Below, one piece after another: positions 37,114 to 45,617 of a stretch of 64,000 nt of DNA. The notes under the pieces are model-generated. The model was not told where the DNA came from, did not search any database, and saw nothing but the letters and a program-made list of their open reading frames with translations. Where the stretch lies: contig NZ_VFPH01000003.1 in assembly GCF_006717045.1 (NCBI RefSeq), positions 620,001-684,000 of the forward strand, in the 5' to 3' direction. The stretch's first letter is position 1. Every line of letters starts with the position of its first letter. The stretch is from Pseudonocardia cypriaca. Lineage in GTDB: Bacteria > Actinomycetota > Actinomycetes > Mycobacteriales > Pseudonocardiaceae. The translations under genes were made by a program, and so were the position numbers.

Positions 37114-37526
37114 CAGGAGGCCTCCTCGGTCTGTTCGGCGGGCAGGACGACCAGCGGGTACACGCCGTTCTCGTCGTGCACCTCGCGTCCGGTCACCGGC
37201 GGGTTGAACACGCACACGGTGCGCATCTCGGTGCGCGGGCGCAGCTGGTGGCGCTCGTGCCCGTTCAGGACGTAGACCGAACCGGGGCCGAGCCGGTAGG
37301 TCACGTCGTTGTCCTTGTCGTACAGCTCGCCTTCGCCCTCGGTGACGAAGACGGCCTCGATGTGGTTGGCGTACCAGAAGTCGTTCACGGAGCCGGCCTC
37401 GAGCACGGTCTCGTGCAGCGAGAACCCGACGCGGTCACCGGCCAGCACGATGCGCTTGCTGCGCCAGTGCTCGGTCCGGACGTCACGCTCGGTGCCGGTG
37501 ATCTCCTCCAGCGTGCGGACGATCAT
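37113..37526 (-). CDS. ectC: Ectoine synthase EctC
   Basis: A 137-residue cupin enzyme closing N-gamma-acetyldiaminobutyrate to ectoine. MIVRTLEEITGTERDVRTEHWRSKRI, FWYANHIEAVFVTEGEGEL and GSVYVLNGHERHQLRP are diagnostic. The start overlaps ectB (ATGA) and the end overlaps ectD, so the four genes are translated in step. Confidence 0.97.
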   Translation of the reverse strand: MIVRTLEEITGTERDVRTEHWRSKRIVLAGDRVGFSLHETVLEAGSVNDFWYANHIEAVFVTEGEGELYDKDNDVTYRLGPGSVYVLNGHERHQLRPRTEMRTVCVFNPPVTGREVHDENGVYPLVVLPAEQTEEAS

Positions 37527-38821
37527 GCGGACATCCCCTCGGTGACGGCTCGGACGGAATCTGCGACCAGCGCCAGCCCCTCCTCCAGCTCGGCGTCGGA
37601 GATCGTGAGCGGCGGCATCAGCTTCATGACCTCGTCGGACGGGCCCGCTGTCTCCATCAGCAGTCCCCGCTCGAACGCGACGGCACACGCCTTGGCCGCG
37701 AGCTCGGGCTGCGAGAACGCGAGGCCGCGGGCGAGGCCGCGTCCCTTGGGCATGAGCTCGACGGTGTTCGAGGACGCCGCGAGCTCGGCGAGCACCGCTT
37801 CCACCCGCTCGCCCTTGGCGATCGTGGAGCGTTCGAGGGTGTCGTCGCTCCAGAACTCGCGCAGCGCGGCGGTGGCGGTGACGAACGCGGGGTTGTTCCC
37901 GCGGAACGTGCCGTTGTGCTCGCCGGGTCCCCACTGGTCGAGCTCGGGCTTGATGAGCGTGAGGGCCATGGGCAGCCCGTAGCCGCTGATCGACTTGGAC
38001 AGGCAGACGATGTCGGGCCGGATCCCGGCGGCCTCGAACGAGAAGAACGGGCCGGTGCGCCCGACGCCCATCTGCACGTCGTCGACGATCAGGATCATGT
38101 CGTGGCGCCGGCACAGGTCCTCCAGCGCCTGCAGCCACTCGATCCGGGCCGGGTTGAGGCCGCCCTCGCCCTGGACCGTCTCGACGATGACACCGGCAGG
38201 CTCGTTCAGGCCGCTGCCGGAGTCGCCGAGCAGCTTCTCGAACCAGAGGAAGTCCGGAACGGTGCCGTCGAAGTAGTTGTCGAACGGCATCGGGGTGGCG
38301 TGCACGAGCGGGATGCCTGCCCCGCCGCGTTTCATCGAGTTCCCGGTGACGGACAGCGCGCCCAGCGTCATGCCGTGGAACGCGTTCGTGAAGTTGATCA
38401 TCGACTCGCGTCCGGTGATCTTCCGCGCGAGCTTCAGCGCGGACTCCACGGTGTTGGCGCCCGTCGGCCCCGGGAACTGCACCTTGTAGTCGAGGCCGCG
38501 CGGTTTCAGCACGATGTCCTCGAACGTCCGCAGGAACTCACCCTTGGCCACCGTGTACATGTCGAGGCCGTGGGTGATGCCGTCCCGTGCGAGGTACTCC
38601 ATGAGGGGCGCTTTCAGCGCAGGCGGATTGTGCCCGTAGTTGAGCGCACCGGCCCCTGCGAAGAAGTCGAGATAACTGCGACCCTCGATATCGGTGACCC
38701 GAGACCCGCGCGCGGTGTCGAATACCACCGGCCAGCTCCGGCAGTAGCTGCGAACCTCGGACTCCAGGTCGTCGAAAACGGTCGTTTCCACGAACTCCCC
38801 CTGTGAAACGGTCGTAGTCAT
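37523..38821 (-). CDS. ectB: Diaminobutyrate-2-oxoglutarate transaminase EctB
   Basis: A 432-residue PLP-dependent class-III aminotransferase converting aspartate semialdehyde to 2,4-diaminobutyrate. Landmarks: FFAGAGALNYGHNP, GPTGANTVESALKLARKITGR, ILIVDDVQMGVGRTGPFFSFE (PLP-binding Asp) and LSKSISGYGLPMAL with the Schiff-base Lys. It starts 7 bases after ectA ends. Confidence 0.97.
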   Translation of the reverse strand: MTTTVSQGEFVETTVFDDLESEVRSYCRSWPVVFDTARGSRVTDIEGRSYLDFFAGAGALNYGHNPPALKAPLMEYLARDGITHGLDMYTVAKGEFLRTFEDIVLKPRGLDYKVQFPGPTGANTVESALKLARKITGRESMINFTNAFHGMTLGALSVTGNSMKRGGAGIPLVHATPMPFDNYFDGTVPDFLWFEKLLGDSGSGLNEPAGVIVETVQGEGGLNPARIEWLQALEDLCRRHDMILIVDDVQMGVGRTGPFFSFEAAGIRPDIVCLSKSISGYGLPMALTLIKPELDQWGPGEHNGTFRGNNPAFVTATAALREFWSDDTLERSTIAKGERVEAVLAELAASSNTVELMPKGRGLARGLAFSQPELAAKACAVAFERGLLMETAGPSDEVMKLMPPLTISDAELEEGLALVADSVRAVTEGMSA

Positions 38822-38828
38822 CAGCAGG

Positions 38829-39353
38829 TCAGCGGCCGACCGGTCCGATCCGGAACAAGATCTCCGGCGCGTGGCCGTTGCCGAGCAGTTCCGCGCCGAA
38901 CAGCTCGCCGCGGTGCACGGGAGCTCCGCGCCGCTCGGCGAACCGGTTGAAGAGGGCGATCGACCCCGTGTTGTCAGGCGTGACGGTGGCCTCGAGGTGA
39001 TCGACGCCCGGAACCCGGTCGAACAGCGCGTCGAGCATCGCCGCAGCCACGCCCCGGCCGCGCGCGGCCGCGTCCACGCCGACCTGCCACACGACGAGCG
39101 TGGACGGCACCTCCGGCCTGCGGAATCCCGTCACGAACCCGATCACGTCCCCGCCGTGGCGCGCCACCACCGACGTGGCGGCGAAATCGCGGCACCACAA
39201 CAGGTATGCGTATCGCGAGTTCAGGTCGAGCACCCCGGTGGCCTCGGCGATGCGCCAGCACGCGACGCCGTCGGATACCTCCGGGTGACCGATCGTCAGC
39301 TCTTCCCCGATGTTTGGGCGAGCCAGGACCGGGGATTCCACGGGTGCGGCCAT
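38829..39353 (-). CDS. ectA: L-2,4-diaminobutyric acid acetyltransferase EctA
   Basis: A 174-residue GNAT-fold enzyme. Features: DGVACWRIAEATGVLDLNSRYAYLLWCRDFAATSVVAR, acetyl-CoA loop VGVDAAARGRGVAAAML, and TPDNTGSIALFNRFAERRGAP. The start at 39353 (MAAPVESPVL) gives the usual length; an upstream in-frame start would add 27 residues. First gene of ectABCD. A perfect TGTGA-N6-TCACA site lies 67-82 bases upstream. Confidence 0.95.
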   Translation of the reverse strand: MAAPVESPVLARPNIGEELTIGHPEVSDGVACWRIAEATGVLDLNSRYAYLLWCRDFAATSVVARHGGDVIGFVTGFRRPEVPSTLVVWQVGVDAAARGRGVAAAMLDALFDRVPGVDHLEATVTPDNTGSIALFNRFAERRGAPVHRGELFGAELLGNGHAPEILFRIGPVGR

Positions 39354-39419
39354 GTCCCGAGAACTTAACAGGCGAGAAACCGCTGCGCCGATCTCGCCAT
39401 GATCGACTGCCGCCAGAAA

Positions 39420-39435
39420 TGTGAGCGCTATCACA
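39420..39435. promoter_or_regulatory. Crp/GlxR-type site upstream of ectABCD
   Basis: TGTGAGCGCTATCACA matches TGTGA-N6-TCACA exactly. It is 67 bases upstream of the ectA start, a position suited to activation, and 150 bases upstream of the divergent SDR gene. With the site at 20408 it suggests a Crp-family regulon in this genome. Confidence 0.6.
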
Positions 39436-39585
39436 AAAGGGTTTGGCGATCACCGTCGATGGGAATGGTGTCGTTCCACCAGGTCACGGGGCGATTTCGA
39501 GTGACTCCGACCGCGTCGCGGCACACCACTTCCGGCGCAGATCACGAAATCGCAACGACGGTCACACTCGGCTAGGCTCGCCGAT

Positions 39586-40371
39586 GTGCCGCCTGCCAGT
39601 GCGCCCCGGTCCTTCGTCGTCACGGGAGGCGGGCGCGGCGTCGGCAGAGCCGTGGTCGAACGCCTTCTGCGCGACGGCGGCCACGTGGTCGCGATAGAGC
39701 TCGACGCGGGCACGCTCGACTGGCTCGCCGCCCACCCCAGCGCGATCGGAGTGGCGGGCAGCGCGGCCGACGAGGCCGTCACCGAGGAGGCGGCCGACCG
39801 CGCCGAGCACGCCGCGCCGCTCACCGGCTGGGTCAACAACGCCGCCGTCTTCCGCGACGCATCGGTGCACTCCGCCCCTGCGCGGGAGGTACTCGACCTG
39901 GTCCACACCAACCTCGCCCCAGCCGTCGTCGGCGCCACCACCGCCGTGCGCCGGTTCCTCGCGGCCGGCACCGGTGGGTCGATCGTCAACGTCTCGTCCC
40001 ACCAGGCCAAGCGCGCGGTGCCCGGCTGCACGCCCTACGTCACGGCGAAGGCGGCCATCGAGGGCCTCACGCGCGCGCTCGCCGTCGAGTACGGGCCGCG
40101 CGGCGTGCGCGTGAACGCGGTGGCGCTCGGCTCGATCGCCACGGAGCGCTACGCGGCGTACCTCGACGGGCTCGGTCCCGACGGCGCCGCGCACGTCGAG
40201 GAGGAGATGGGCCGGATCCACCCGCTCGGCCGCGTGGGCACGGCGGCGGAGGTGGCCTCCGTGATCGCGCACCTGCTCTCGGACGACGCCGCGTACGTCA
40301 CGGGCGCGACGATCCCGGTCGACGGCGGCCGATCGGTGCTGGCGCGTGACCCGGAAGCGCACGACACCTGA
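39586..40371 (+). CDS. Short-chain dehydrogenase/reductase
   Basis: A 261-residue SDR. Cofactor motif TGGGRGVG (about 13-20), NNAA (about 84-87), catalytic Ser in NVSSHQ, and YVTAK with Tyr and Lys four apart. The C-terminal AYVTGATIPVDGGRS matches classical SDRs. GTG 39586 follows TAGGCT by 7 bases (leaderless type). Substrate unknown; divergent from ectA but no pathway link is evident. Confidence 0.92.
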   Translation: MPPASAPRSFVVTGGGRGVGRAVVERLLRDGGHVVAIELDAGTLDWLAAHPSAIGVAGSAADEAVTEEAADRAEHAAPLTGWVNNAAVFRDASVHSAPAREVLDLVHTNLAPAVVGATTAVRRFLAAGTGGSIVNVSSHQAKRAVPGCTPYVTAKAAIEGLTRALAVEYGPRGVRVNAVALGSIATERYAAYLDGLGPDGAAHVEEEMGRIHPLGRVGTAAEVASVIAHLLSDDAAYVTGATIPVDGGRSVLARDPEAHDT

Positions 40372-40443
40372 GTCGTTCGGCCGCTCGACACCCGCCGGTG
40401 CCGGTGGTGCACTGGCCCACCCATCGGCGCGAGGAGGTTCGCC

Positions 40444-40776
40444 ATGGCCAAGTTCGCGGTGTTCTTCAGCTACAAGCCGGAGACGTGGAACCAGATGCTG
40501 ATGAAGCCGGGGGACCGCGCGACCGCGGTGCGGGATCTCGCGTCGTCCCTCGGCGGTTCCCTGGAGTCGCTGTACTTCATGTTCGGCGAGCGCGACGGCT
40601 TCGTCGTCGTGGACGTCCCGGACGCCGACAGCGCCGCCGCGGTCTCCATCGCCGTGACCAGCAGCGGGGCGTTCTCCCACATGGAGACCCACCAGCTCAT
40701 CTCCCCGGACGACCTGCCGGCGGTGCTGGAGAAGGCGGCCCGCGCCCGGGAGGCGTACCGCCCGCCAGGCGAGTGA
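40444..40776 (+). CDS. GYD-domain protein
   Basis: A 110-residue small alpha/beta-barrel protein of the GYD family (FAVFFSYKPETWNQMLMKPGDRATAVRDLASSLGGSLESLYFMFGERDGFVVVDVPD). The family name motif is replaced here by ERDGF. AGGAGG lies 6 bases before the ATG. Function of the family is unknown. Confidence 0.85.
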   Translation: MAKFAVFFSYKPETWNQMLMKPGDRATAVRDLASSLGGSLESLYFMFGERDGFVVVDVPDADSAAAVSIAVTSSGAFSHMETHQLISPDDLPAVLEKAARAREAYRPPGE

Positions 40777-40792
40777 CGATCCGGCCTTCCAC

Positions 40793-40879
40793 CGTCACTT
40801 CACACACCCAGCCCCGACTTCACACACGGCCCGCCCTGTGCGAAGTCCAGGCTGGGTTTGTGAAGTGCGCTGAGCGCGG
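40793..40879. repeat. 87-bp nested-palindrome repeat, copy 1
   Basis: Outer arms ACTTCACACACCCAGCC / GGCTGGGTTTGTGAAGT enclose an inner pair GACTTCACACA.../...TGTGCGAAGTC, followed by CGCTGAGCGCGG. It is nearly identical to copy 2 at 41851 (three substitutions and one extra base). The two direct copies flank the hydrolase gene at 40994. No gene inside. Confidence 0.85.
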
Positions 40880-40993
40880 GCGGGCCGGCGAGCGGGATTT
40901 GACCATTCGGCGCTATCTGCGCATCGGCAGACGCGCGACCCTCGTGGCTCGGCTGCGCTTGGAGTGCGGGCGCCTGCGGACGTGGAGATCGAT

Positions 40994-41830
40994 ATGGGAA
41001 CGATCGCGGTCAACGGCACCACTCTCTACTACGAGTTGAGCGGTAGCGGCCCTCCGGTGCTGTTCATCTCGGGTGCCACCGGCGACGCCGGGCACTGGAC
41101 GGAGGTTGCCGACGCTCTGGCCGGCGAGTACACCGTGCTGAGCTACGACCGGCGTGCGAATTCCCGCAGCCCCCGACCCGAGAACTGGACCGCGGCGCCC
41201 GTCGATGAGCAGGCCGACGACGCCGCCGCCCTGCTCAGGGCGCTCGACCTCGCACCGGCCGTTGCGTACGGCAACAGCCAGGGCGCGATCTACCTGACGA
41301 GCCTCGCATTGCGCCATCCCGCACTGTTGCGTGGTGCGATCTTCCACGAGCCTCCCTACCTCGCGGTGACGTCGGTGGCCGAGGAGGTCGGCGCCAAGCT
41401 TCAGCAACTCGTCGGCGAAGGGATGGCTGAAGGTGGGCCGCCGATGGCCACCGAGCTGTTCCTGCGGTGGGTCGCCGGGGACGAGACCTTCGAATCCCTC
41501 GATCCGGAGCTACGTGACCGGATGCTCGGCAACGGGGAGGTTCTCTTCGGCCTCGAGATCGACGGCACCAACGCCTACCGCCCCGCGCCCGACCAGCTCG
41601 CCGAGGTGAGGCTGCCGTGCGTCGTCGCGGCCGGCGCCGACAACCGCGACCCCGCGGCGACCCACCACTGGTTCTACGAGGCTTCGAAGTGGCTCGCCGA
41701 CGGTCTCCACGCCCCGCTCGTCGAAACGCCCGGGGCACACGTGCCCCAAGCCACGCACCCACGGGCGCTCGCGGAGACCCTGCGCCCGATCCTGGGCAAG
41801 CTCGCCGCCTCCCAGCGCTTCGAGGCCTGA
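40994..41830 (+). CDS. Alpha/beta-fold hydrolase
   Basis: A 278-residue hydrolase with the nucleophile elbow YGNSQGA (G-x-S-x-G, about 102-106), oxyanion region VLFISGATGDAGHW, and a C-terminal His in TPGAHVPQATHP. ATG 40994 has TGGAGATC just upstream. It is bracketed by two copies of an 87-bp palindromic repeat, as if the gene were a small cassette. Substrate unknown. Confidence 0.88.
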   Translation: MGTIAVNGTTLYYELSGSGPPVLFISGATGDAGHWTEVADALAGEYTVLSYDRRANSRSPRPENWTAAPVDEQADDAAALLRALDLAPAVAYGNSQGAIYLTSLALRHPALLRGAIFHEPPYLAVTSVAEEVGAKLQQLVGEGMAEGGPPMATELFLRWVAGDETFESLDPELRDRMLGNGEVLFGLEIDGTNAYRPAPDQLAEVRLPCVVAAGADNRDPAATHHWFYEASKWLADGLHAPLVETPGAHVPQATHPRALAETLRPILGKLAASQRFEA

Positions 41831-41850
41831 GGTCACACCAGCAGAGCGCC

Positions 41851-41938
41851 CGTCACTTCACACACCCAGCCCCGACTTCACACAGGGCCCGCCCTGTGCG
41901 AAGTCCAGGTTGGGTGTGTGAAGTCGCGCTGAGCGCGG
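41851..41938. repeat. 88-bp nested-palindrome repeat, copy 2
   Basis: Same orientation and structure as copy 1 at 40793. Outer arms ACTTCACACACCCAGCC / GGTTGGGTGTGTGAAGT pair well, with one loop-side change compensated by G-T pairing. It begins 21 bases after the hydrolase stop codon and could terminate transcription. Confidence 0.85.
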
Positions 41939-41995
41939 ATCCGGGTGCCGGATTGAGGACGGGAACCGACCGCTGCCGCCCATAGCGTCGCCACC

Positions 41996-43126
41996 ATGAC
42001 ATCCACCGAGACGCAGATCCGCCCGTTCACCCTCGAAATCCCCCAGGCCCGGCTGGACGACCTGCACGCCCGCCTGGCGAACACCCGGTGGCCGGACGAG
42101 CTGCCCGGTGTCGGGTGGAGCCGCGGGGTGCCAGTGGGCTACCTGAAGGAGCTTGCCGAGTACTGGCGCACCGGCTTCGACTGGCGGGCCCAGGAGGCGG
42201 CGATCAACCGGTACCCGCAGCACGTCGCGACGATCGACGGGCAGAACGTCCACTTCCTGCACGTCCGCTCGCCGGCGCCCGATGCCACGCCGCTGCTCCT
42301 GCTGCACGGCTGGCCGGGCTGCTTCGCCGACTTCCTCGACGTGATCGACCCGCTGTCGCAGACCTTCCACCTGGTCGTCCCGTCGCTGCCCGGTTTCGGG
42401 TTCTCGACGCCGCTCGCCGGCCCCGGCATGAACGCTGCGCGGATGGGCGCCGTGCTGGCGCAGCTGATGACCGAGGTCGGGTACGAGCGGTTCGGGATCC
42501 AGGGCTACGACGCGGGCGGCTGGGTCGGGCCCGCGGTCGCGCGGCAGGTCCCCGACCGCGTGATCGGCATGCACCTCAACTCGCTGCTCACGTTCCCGTC
42601 CGGGGCGGAAGGCGAGTTCGACGGGTTGAGCGAGGTCGAGCAGCGCCGCTGGGAGCGGATGCTGAACTTCAACGACGGCTACCTGCAGTGCAACTCGAAG
42701 CGCCCGCAGACCGTCGCGTACGGGCTGAACGACTCGCCGGTGGGCCAGCTCGCCTGGATCGTGGAGAAGTTCAAGGAGCTGACCGACCCGGAGGACGGGC
42801 TGCCCGAGGACAGCGTTCCGCGCGACCGCATCCTCACCGACGTCTCGATCTACTGGTTCTCGGGCACGGCCGCGTCGGCCGCCCAGATCTACTACGAGGA
42901 GATCAGCGCCGCGGGAGACAGCTGGGAGCCCCCGTCCCGCGGGACCGTCCCGACGGCAGTGCTGGTCTCCGCCCGCGACGTGACGATCCGCGCGTGGGCG
43001 GAGCGTGACCACGACGTCGTGCGCTGGACGGAGCTGGACCGCGGCGGGCACTTCCTCGCGATGGAGCAGCCGGAGCTGCTCGTCGCCGACGTCCGTGAGT
43101 TCTTCCGGGCACCGGGACGCGCCTGA
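41996..43126 (+). CDS. Epoxide hydrolase (EHN-type)
   Basis: A 376-residue alpha/beta hydrolase with an epoxide-hydrolase N-terminal (EHN) region: IRPFTLEIPQARLDDLHARLANTRWPDEL and later WRAQEAAINRYPQHVATIDG. LLLLHGWPGCFADFLDVIDPL gives the oxyanion HGWPG, GYDAGGWVG the catalytic Asp nucleophile, and GGHFLAMEQPELL the His. GTCGCCACC separates a TAGCGT hexamer from the ATG (leaderless type). Confidence 0.93.
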   Translation: MTSTETQIRPFTLEIPQARLDDLHARLANTRWPDELPGVGWSRGVPVGYLKELAEYWRTGFDWRAQEAAINRYPQHVATIDGQNVHFLHVRSPAPDATPLLLLHGWPGCFADFLDVIDPLSQTFHLVVPSLPGFGFSTPLAGPGMNAARMGAVLAQLMTEVGYERFGIQGYDAGGWVGPAVARQVPDRVIGMHLNSLLTFPSGAEGEFDGLSEVEQRRWERMLNFNDGYLQCNSKRPQTVAYGLNDSPVGQLAWIVEKFKELTDPEDGLPEDSVPRDRILTDVSIYWFSGTAASAAQIYYEEISAAGDSWEPPSRGTVPTAVLVSARDVTIRAWAERDHDVVRWTELDRGGHFLAMEQPELLVADVREFFRAPGRA

Positions 43127-43238
43127 CCGCTCCGCGTCCTCGACGACCCGGGGAATGATCGGAGCAGGTCATCCGGAACGGGCAGCCGGTCGTCCTCACC
43201 AACGCTCCTGTCCTGCCTGCCGCTCATGAAGGGCTGAG

Positions 43239-44045
43239 ATGCGCATCCTCACCCTGAACGTCCTCGCGCCCGCCTACCACGGCTGGGAGCGGCGGCGGCC
43301 GGCTCTCGTGGCCGGGATCCGCGCCATCGCCCCCGACGTCGTCGCCCTCCAGGAGGTGGTGGACGTCCCCGACCTGCTGGGACCCGGTTGGCACGAGGCC
43401 TGGTACTCCCGCCGGGGTGACGTCGGCGAAGGGGCTGCCCTCGCCAGCCGCTGGCCGATCGGGGAGGTGCACGAGATCGACGGCCGCGTGTCCCCTCGCG
43501 CCCGCGACCTCCCGTGGTCCGGCACGGTCGTAGCCGAGGTGCTCGCACCCGTTCCCTTCCTCGTGGTGCACCACAAGCCGCTCCACCGGCTCGACTGCGA
43601 GCGGGAGCGCGAGGTGCAGGCCGTCGCCGCGGCGCGGCTCGTCGAGGCGGTCGCCCCCGACCCGGACCGGCACGTGGTGCTGCTCGGCGACTTCGACGCC
43701 CGCCCGGACTCAGCCGGCATGCGGTTCTGGACGGGCCGGCAGTCCCTCGACGGCATGAGCGTCTGCTACCACGACGCGTGGGAGACGGTGCACGGCGACG
43801 ATCCCGGCCACACCTTCACCCCGGAGAACCCGCTGGTGCAGGTGGGCGGGTTCCACCTGGTGCGGGGCAGGCGGATCGACTACATCCTGGTGCGCGGCCG
43901 CCCGCAGGGCCCGACGCTGCAGGTGGTCTCCTGCGAGCGGGCGCTGGTCGAGCCGGTCGACGGAGTTCAGGCGAGCGACCACTACGGCGTCGTCGCGGAC
44001 ATCGTCGTGCCCGAGCGGCCCCCTGGCACGCAGGGCGTGCTGTGA
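43239..44045 (+). CDS. Endonuclease/exonuclease/phosphatase-family protein
   Basis: A 268-residue EEP-fold phosphodiesterase. Motifs: LTLNVLAPAYHGWERRRPAL, DVVALQEVVD (metal Glu), HHKPLH, LLGDFDARPDSAGM, RIDYILVRG and the terminal ASDHYGVVADI (Asp-His). No signal peptide. The stop overlaps the next start (GTGA). Substrate (DNA, phospholipid or sugar phosphate) not determinable. Confidence 0.88.
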   Translation: MRILTLNVLAPAYHGWERRRPALVAGIRAIAPDVVALQEVVDVPDLLGPGWHEAWYSRRGDVGEGAALASRWPIGEVHEIDGRVSPRARDLPWSGTVVAEVLAPVPFLVVHHKPLHRLDCEREREVQAVAAARLVEAVAPDPDRHVVLLGDFDARPDSAGMRFWTGRQSLDGMSVCYHDAWETVHGDDPGHTFTPENPLVQVGGFHLVRGRRIDYILVRGRPQGPTLQVVSCERALVEPVDGVQASDHYGVVADIVVPERPPGTQGVL

Positions 44046-44407
44046 CGCCCGAGGAGGAGGTGGTGGCCGCGGCGGCCGCTCGCGCCGACGCCCTCGCCCG
44101 TGGCGACGCCGACGCCCTTCGCGCCCGGCTGCACCCGCTCTTCGCCTGGACGTCCCACCGGGGAGACGTGTTCGACCGAGGAACGTACGTTCGCCGCAAC
44201 ACCGGCGGCGACGTGCGCTGGCACGGCCAGGCGCTCGAGGACGTCCACGTGGTGGTCGTCGGCGGCACGGCCGTGCTGCGGTGCACCGCGGTCGATCGCG
44301 TCGACGCCGACGGCCCGCAGGTGTTCCGCATGCCGATGACCCAGACGTGGGTCCGCTCCGGCGAGGGCTGGCTCTGCCTGGCCGGTCACGCCGGTCCGCG
44401 CATGTAG
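44042..44407 (+). CDS. NTF2-like (SnoaL/DUF4440-type) protein
   Basis: A 121-residue cone-fold protein: VVAAAAARADALARGDADALRARLHPLFAWTSHRGDVFDRGTYV, then VVGGTAVLRCTAVDRV and TQTWVRSGEGWLCLAGHAG. The GTG at 44042 overlaps the upstream stop, so it is co-translated with the EEP-family protein. Small-molecule binding or isomerase function is possible; unknown. Confidence 0.82.
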   Translation: MTPEEEVVAAAAARADALARGDADALRARLHPLFAWTSHRGDVFDRGTYVRRNTGGDVRWHGQALEDVHVVVVGGTAVLRCTAVDRVDADGPQVFRMPMTQTWVRSGEGWLCLAGHAGPRM

Positions 44408-44434
44408 CCGCCCCGTTTCCGGGTAGGCCGGCGG

Positions 44435-44749
44435 GTGATCACCTGTCATGTCCGCTACGAGATCGACCCCGCCCGCATCGAGGCGTTCGAGGCGTTCGCC
44501 AACCGGTGGATGGAGCTCGTGGAGCGCCACGGTGGCGTGCACCACGGGTACTTCCTGCCCGCCGAAGGCGCAAGCGACATCGCATACGCCCTGTTCAGCT
44601 TCCCCAGCCTCGCCGACTACGAGCGGTACCGCAGCCGGTTCGGGGTGGACCCCGAGTTCGTGGAGGCCGACCGGATCCGCGACGAGTCCGGCTGCGTGCG
44701 CCGCTACGAACGCACGTTCCTGAGGCCGCTGCTGCCACCGGCGCGCTGA
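44435..44749 (+). CDS. NIPSNAP-family protein
   Basis: A 104-residue dimeric alpha/beta-barrel-type protein (CHVRYEIDPARIEAFEAFANRWMELVERHGGVHHGYFLPAEGASDIAYALFSFPSLADYERYRSRF). GTG 44435 follows TAGGCC by 5 bases. The 3' end overlaps the convergent gene by 46 bases. Function unknown; related proteins include heme- or quinone-handling monooxygenase folds. Confidence 0.8.
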   Translation: MITCHVRYEIDPARIEAFEAFANRWMELVERHGGVHHGYFLPAEGASDIAYALFSFPSLADYERYRSRFGVDPEFVEADRIRDESGCVRRYERTFLRPLLPPAR

Positions 44750-45306
44750 TCCGGCTGCGCGTTGCGCAACCTGATCCCGCTGAACCCGAGCGTGCTCGCC
44801 ACGATCGCGTCCCACAGCGGCCACAGCCGCGGGAGCACGCGCAGCTCGATGCCGGCCTCCTCGTGGAGCGTGAAGAGGTCGCCGACCCTCTCTGGCGGCC
44901 CGAGCGGGCGCACCGGCACCTCCGCGACATGGGCGGTCGGCTCCGGCTCGCCGTGCAGCCGCGCCGGCTCCGGCTCCGGGAACGGGCGGAACGATGCCGC
45001 CGGAAGCCGGTAGGCGTACAGCCGCACCGACCGCATCCGTTCCAGCCAGACGTACTCCACGGCGTGCAGGCGAGGCGCCCCGGACGGGCCGATGATCCGC
45101 GCGACGTCCGACTCCGTCGAACCGGCCGTGGGCCACGTGAGCACCCGGGGGCACTGGCGGGGGAACCAGTACGCAGGCGCCCGCTCCGCGTCGACGGCCC
45201 ACACGTAAGCGCCGGGCACGCGCGCGGTCGCGGCAACGTGCGGGGCGAACTCGGTGATCGCCGGGTCCTCCGAGAAGTGGAGGACCTCGCCGTCGCCGGG
45301 ACGCAC
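44704..45306 (-). CDS. DUF6886-type conserved protein
   Basis: A 200-residue protein from GTG 45306. The opening GEVLHFSEDPAITEFAPHVAATARVPGAYVWAVDAERAPAYWFPRQCPRV and the later VEYVWLERMRSVRLYAYRLP match a conserved actinobacterial/Bacillota family of unknown function. The start shares one base with the upstream stop (TAGTG), so the two genes are coupled. The family name is from memory. Confidence 0.7.
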   Translation of the reverse strand: MRPGDGEVLHFSEDPAITEFAPHVAATARVPGAYVWAVDAERAPAYWFPRQCPRVLTWPTAGSTESDVARIIGPSGAPRLHAVEYVWLERMRSVRLYAYRLPAASFRPFPEPEPARLHGEPEPTAHVAEVPVRPLGPPERVGDLFTLHEEAGIELRVLPRLWPLWDAIVASTLGFSGIRLRNAQPDQRAGGSSGLRNVRS

Positions 45307-45464
45307 TATTTTCGGCCGTACTCGGCCTGGACGTCGGCCTTCCAGGTGTCGTACTCGGTGCGGTCGTCCTGGAGCCCCAGCTCGGCCACGCAGTCTGCGC
45401 AGCGGCCGACGACCCACAGGAGCGAGACCTTGGAGCAGCGCACGCACGGGCGCGGCTCCGCCAT
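45306..45464 (-). CDS. Small zinc-ribbon-like protein
   Basis: A 52-residue protein with CVRC and CADC pairs 11 residues apart (CVRCSKVSLLWVVGRCADC), a probable Zn knuckle. ATG 45464 has GAGG 8 bases upstream; a GTG at 45491 would add nine residues. The stop overlaps the start of the DUF6886-type gene, which implies a shared job. Function unknown. Confidence 0.6.
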   Translation of the reverse strand: MAEPRPCVRCSKVSLLWVVGRCADCVAELGLQDDRTEYDTWKADVQAEYGRK

Positions 45465-45617
45465 CACGGTGTCCTCGACAGCGACGGTCACGTCGCCGAT
45501 CCTGCCATGGGCCCGAGGGTCTGGCCGGTGGTGTCGCGACGTGAGCCCCGATGAGCGCCATGGCTCAGGTTGGGCGGGTAGGAGCCGCGGTCGAGCCCGG
45601 TTCGTTAACTTCGAACC

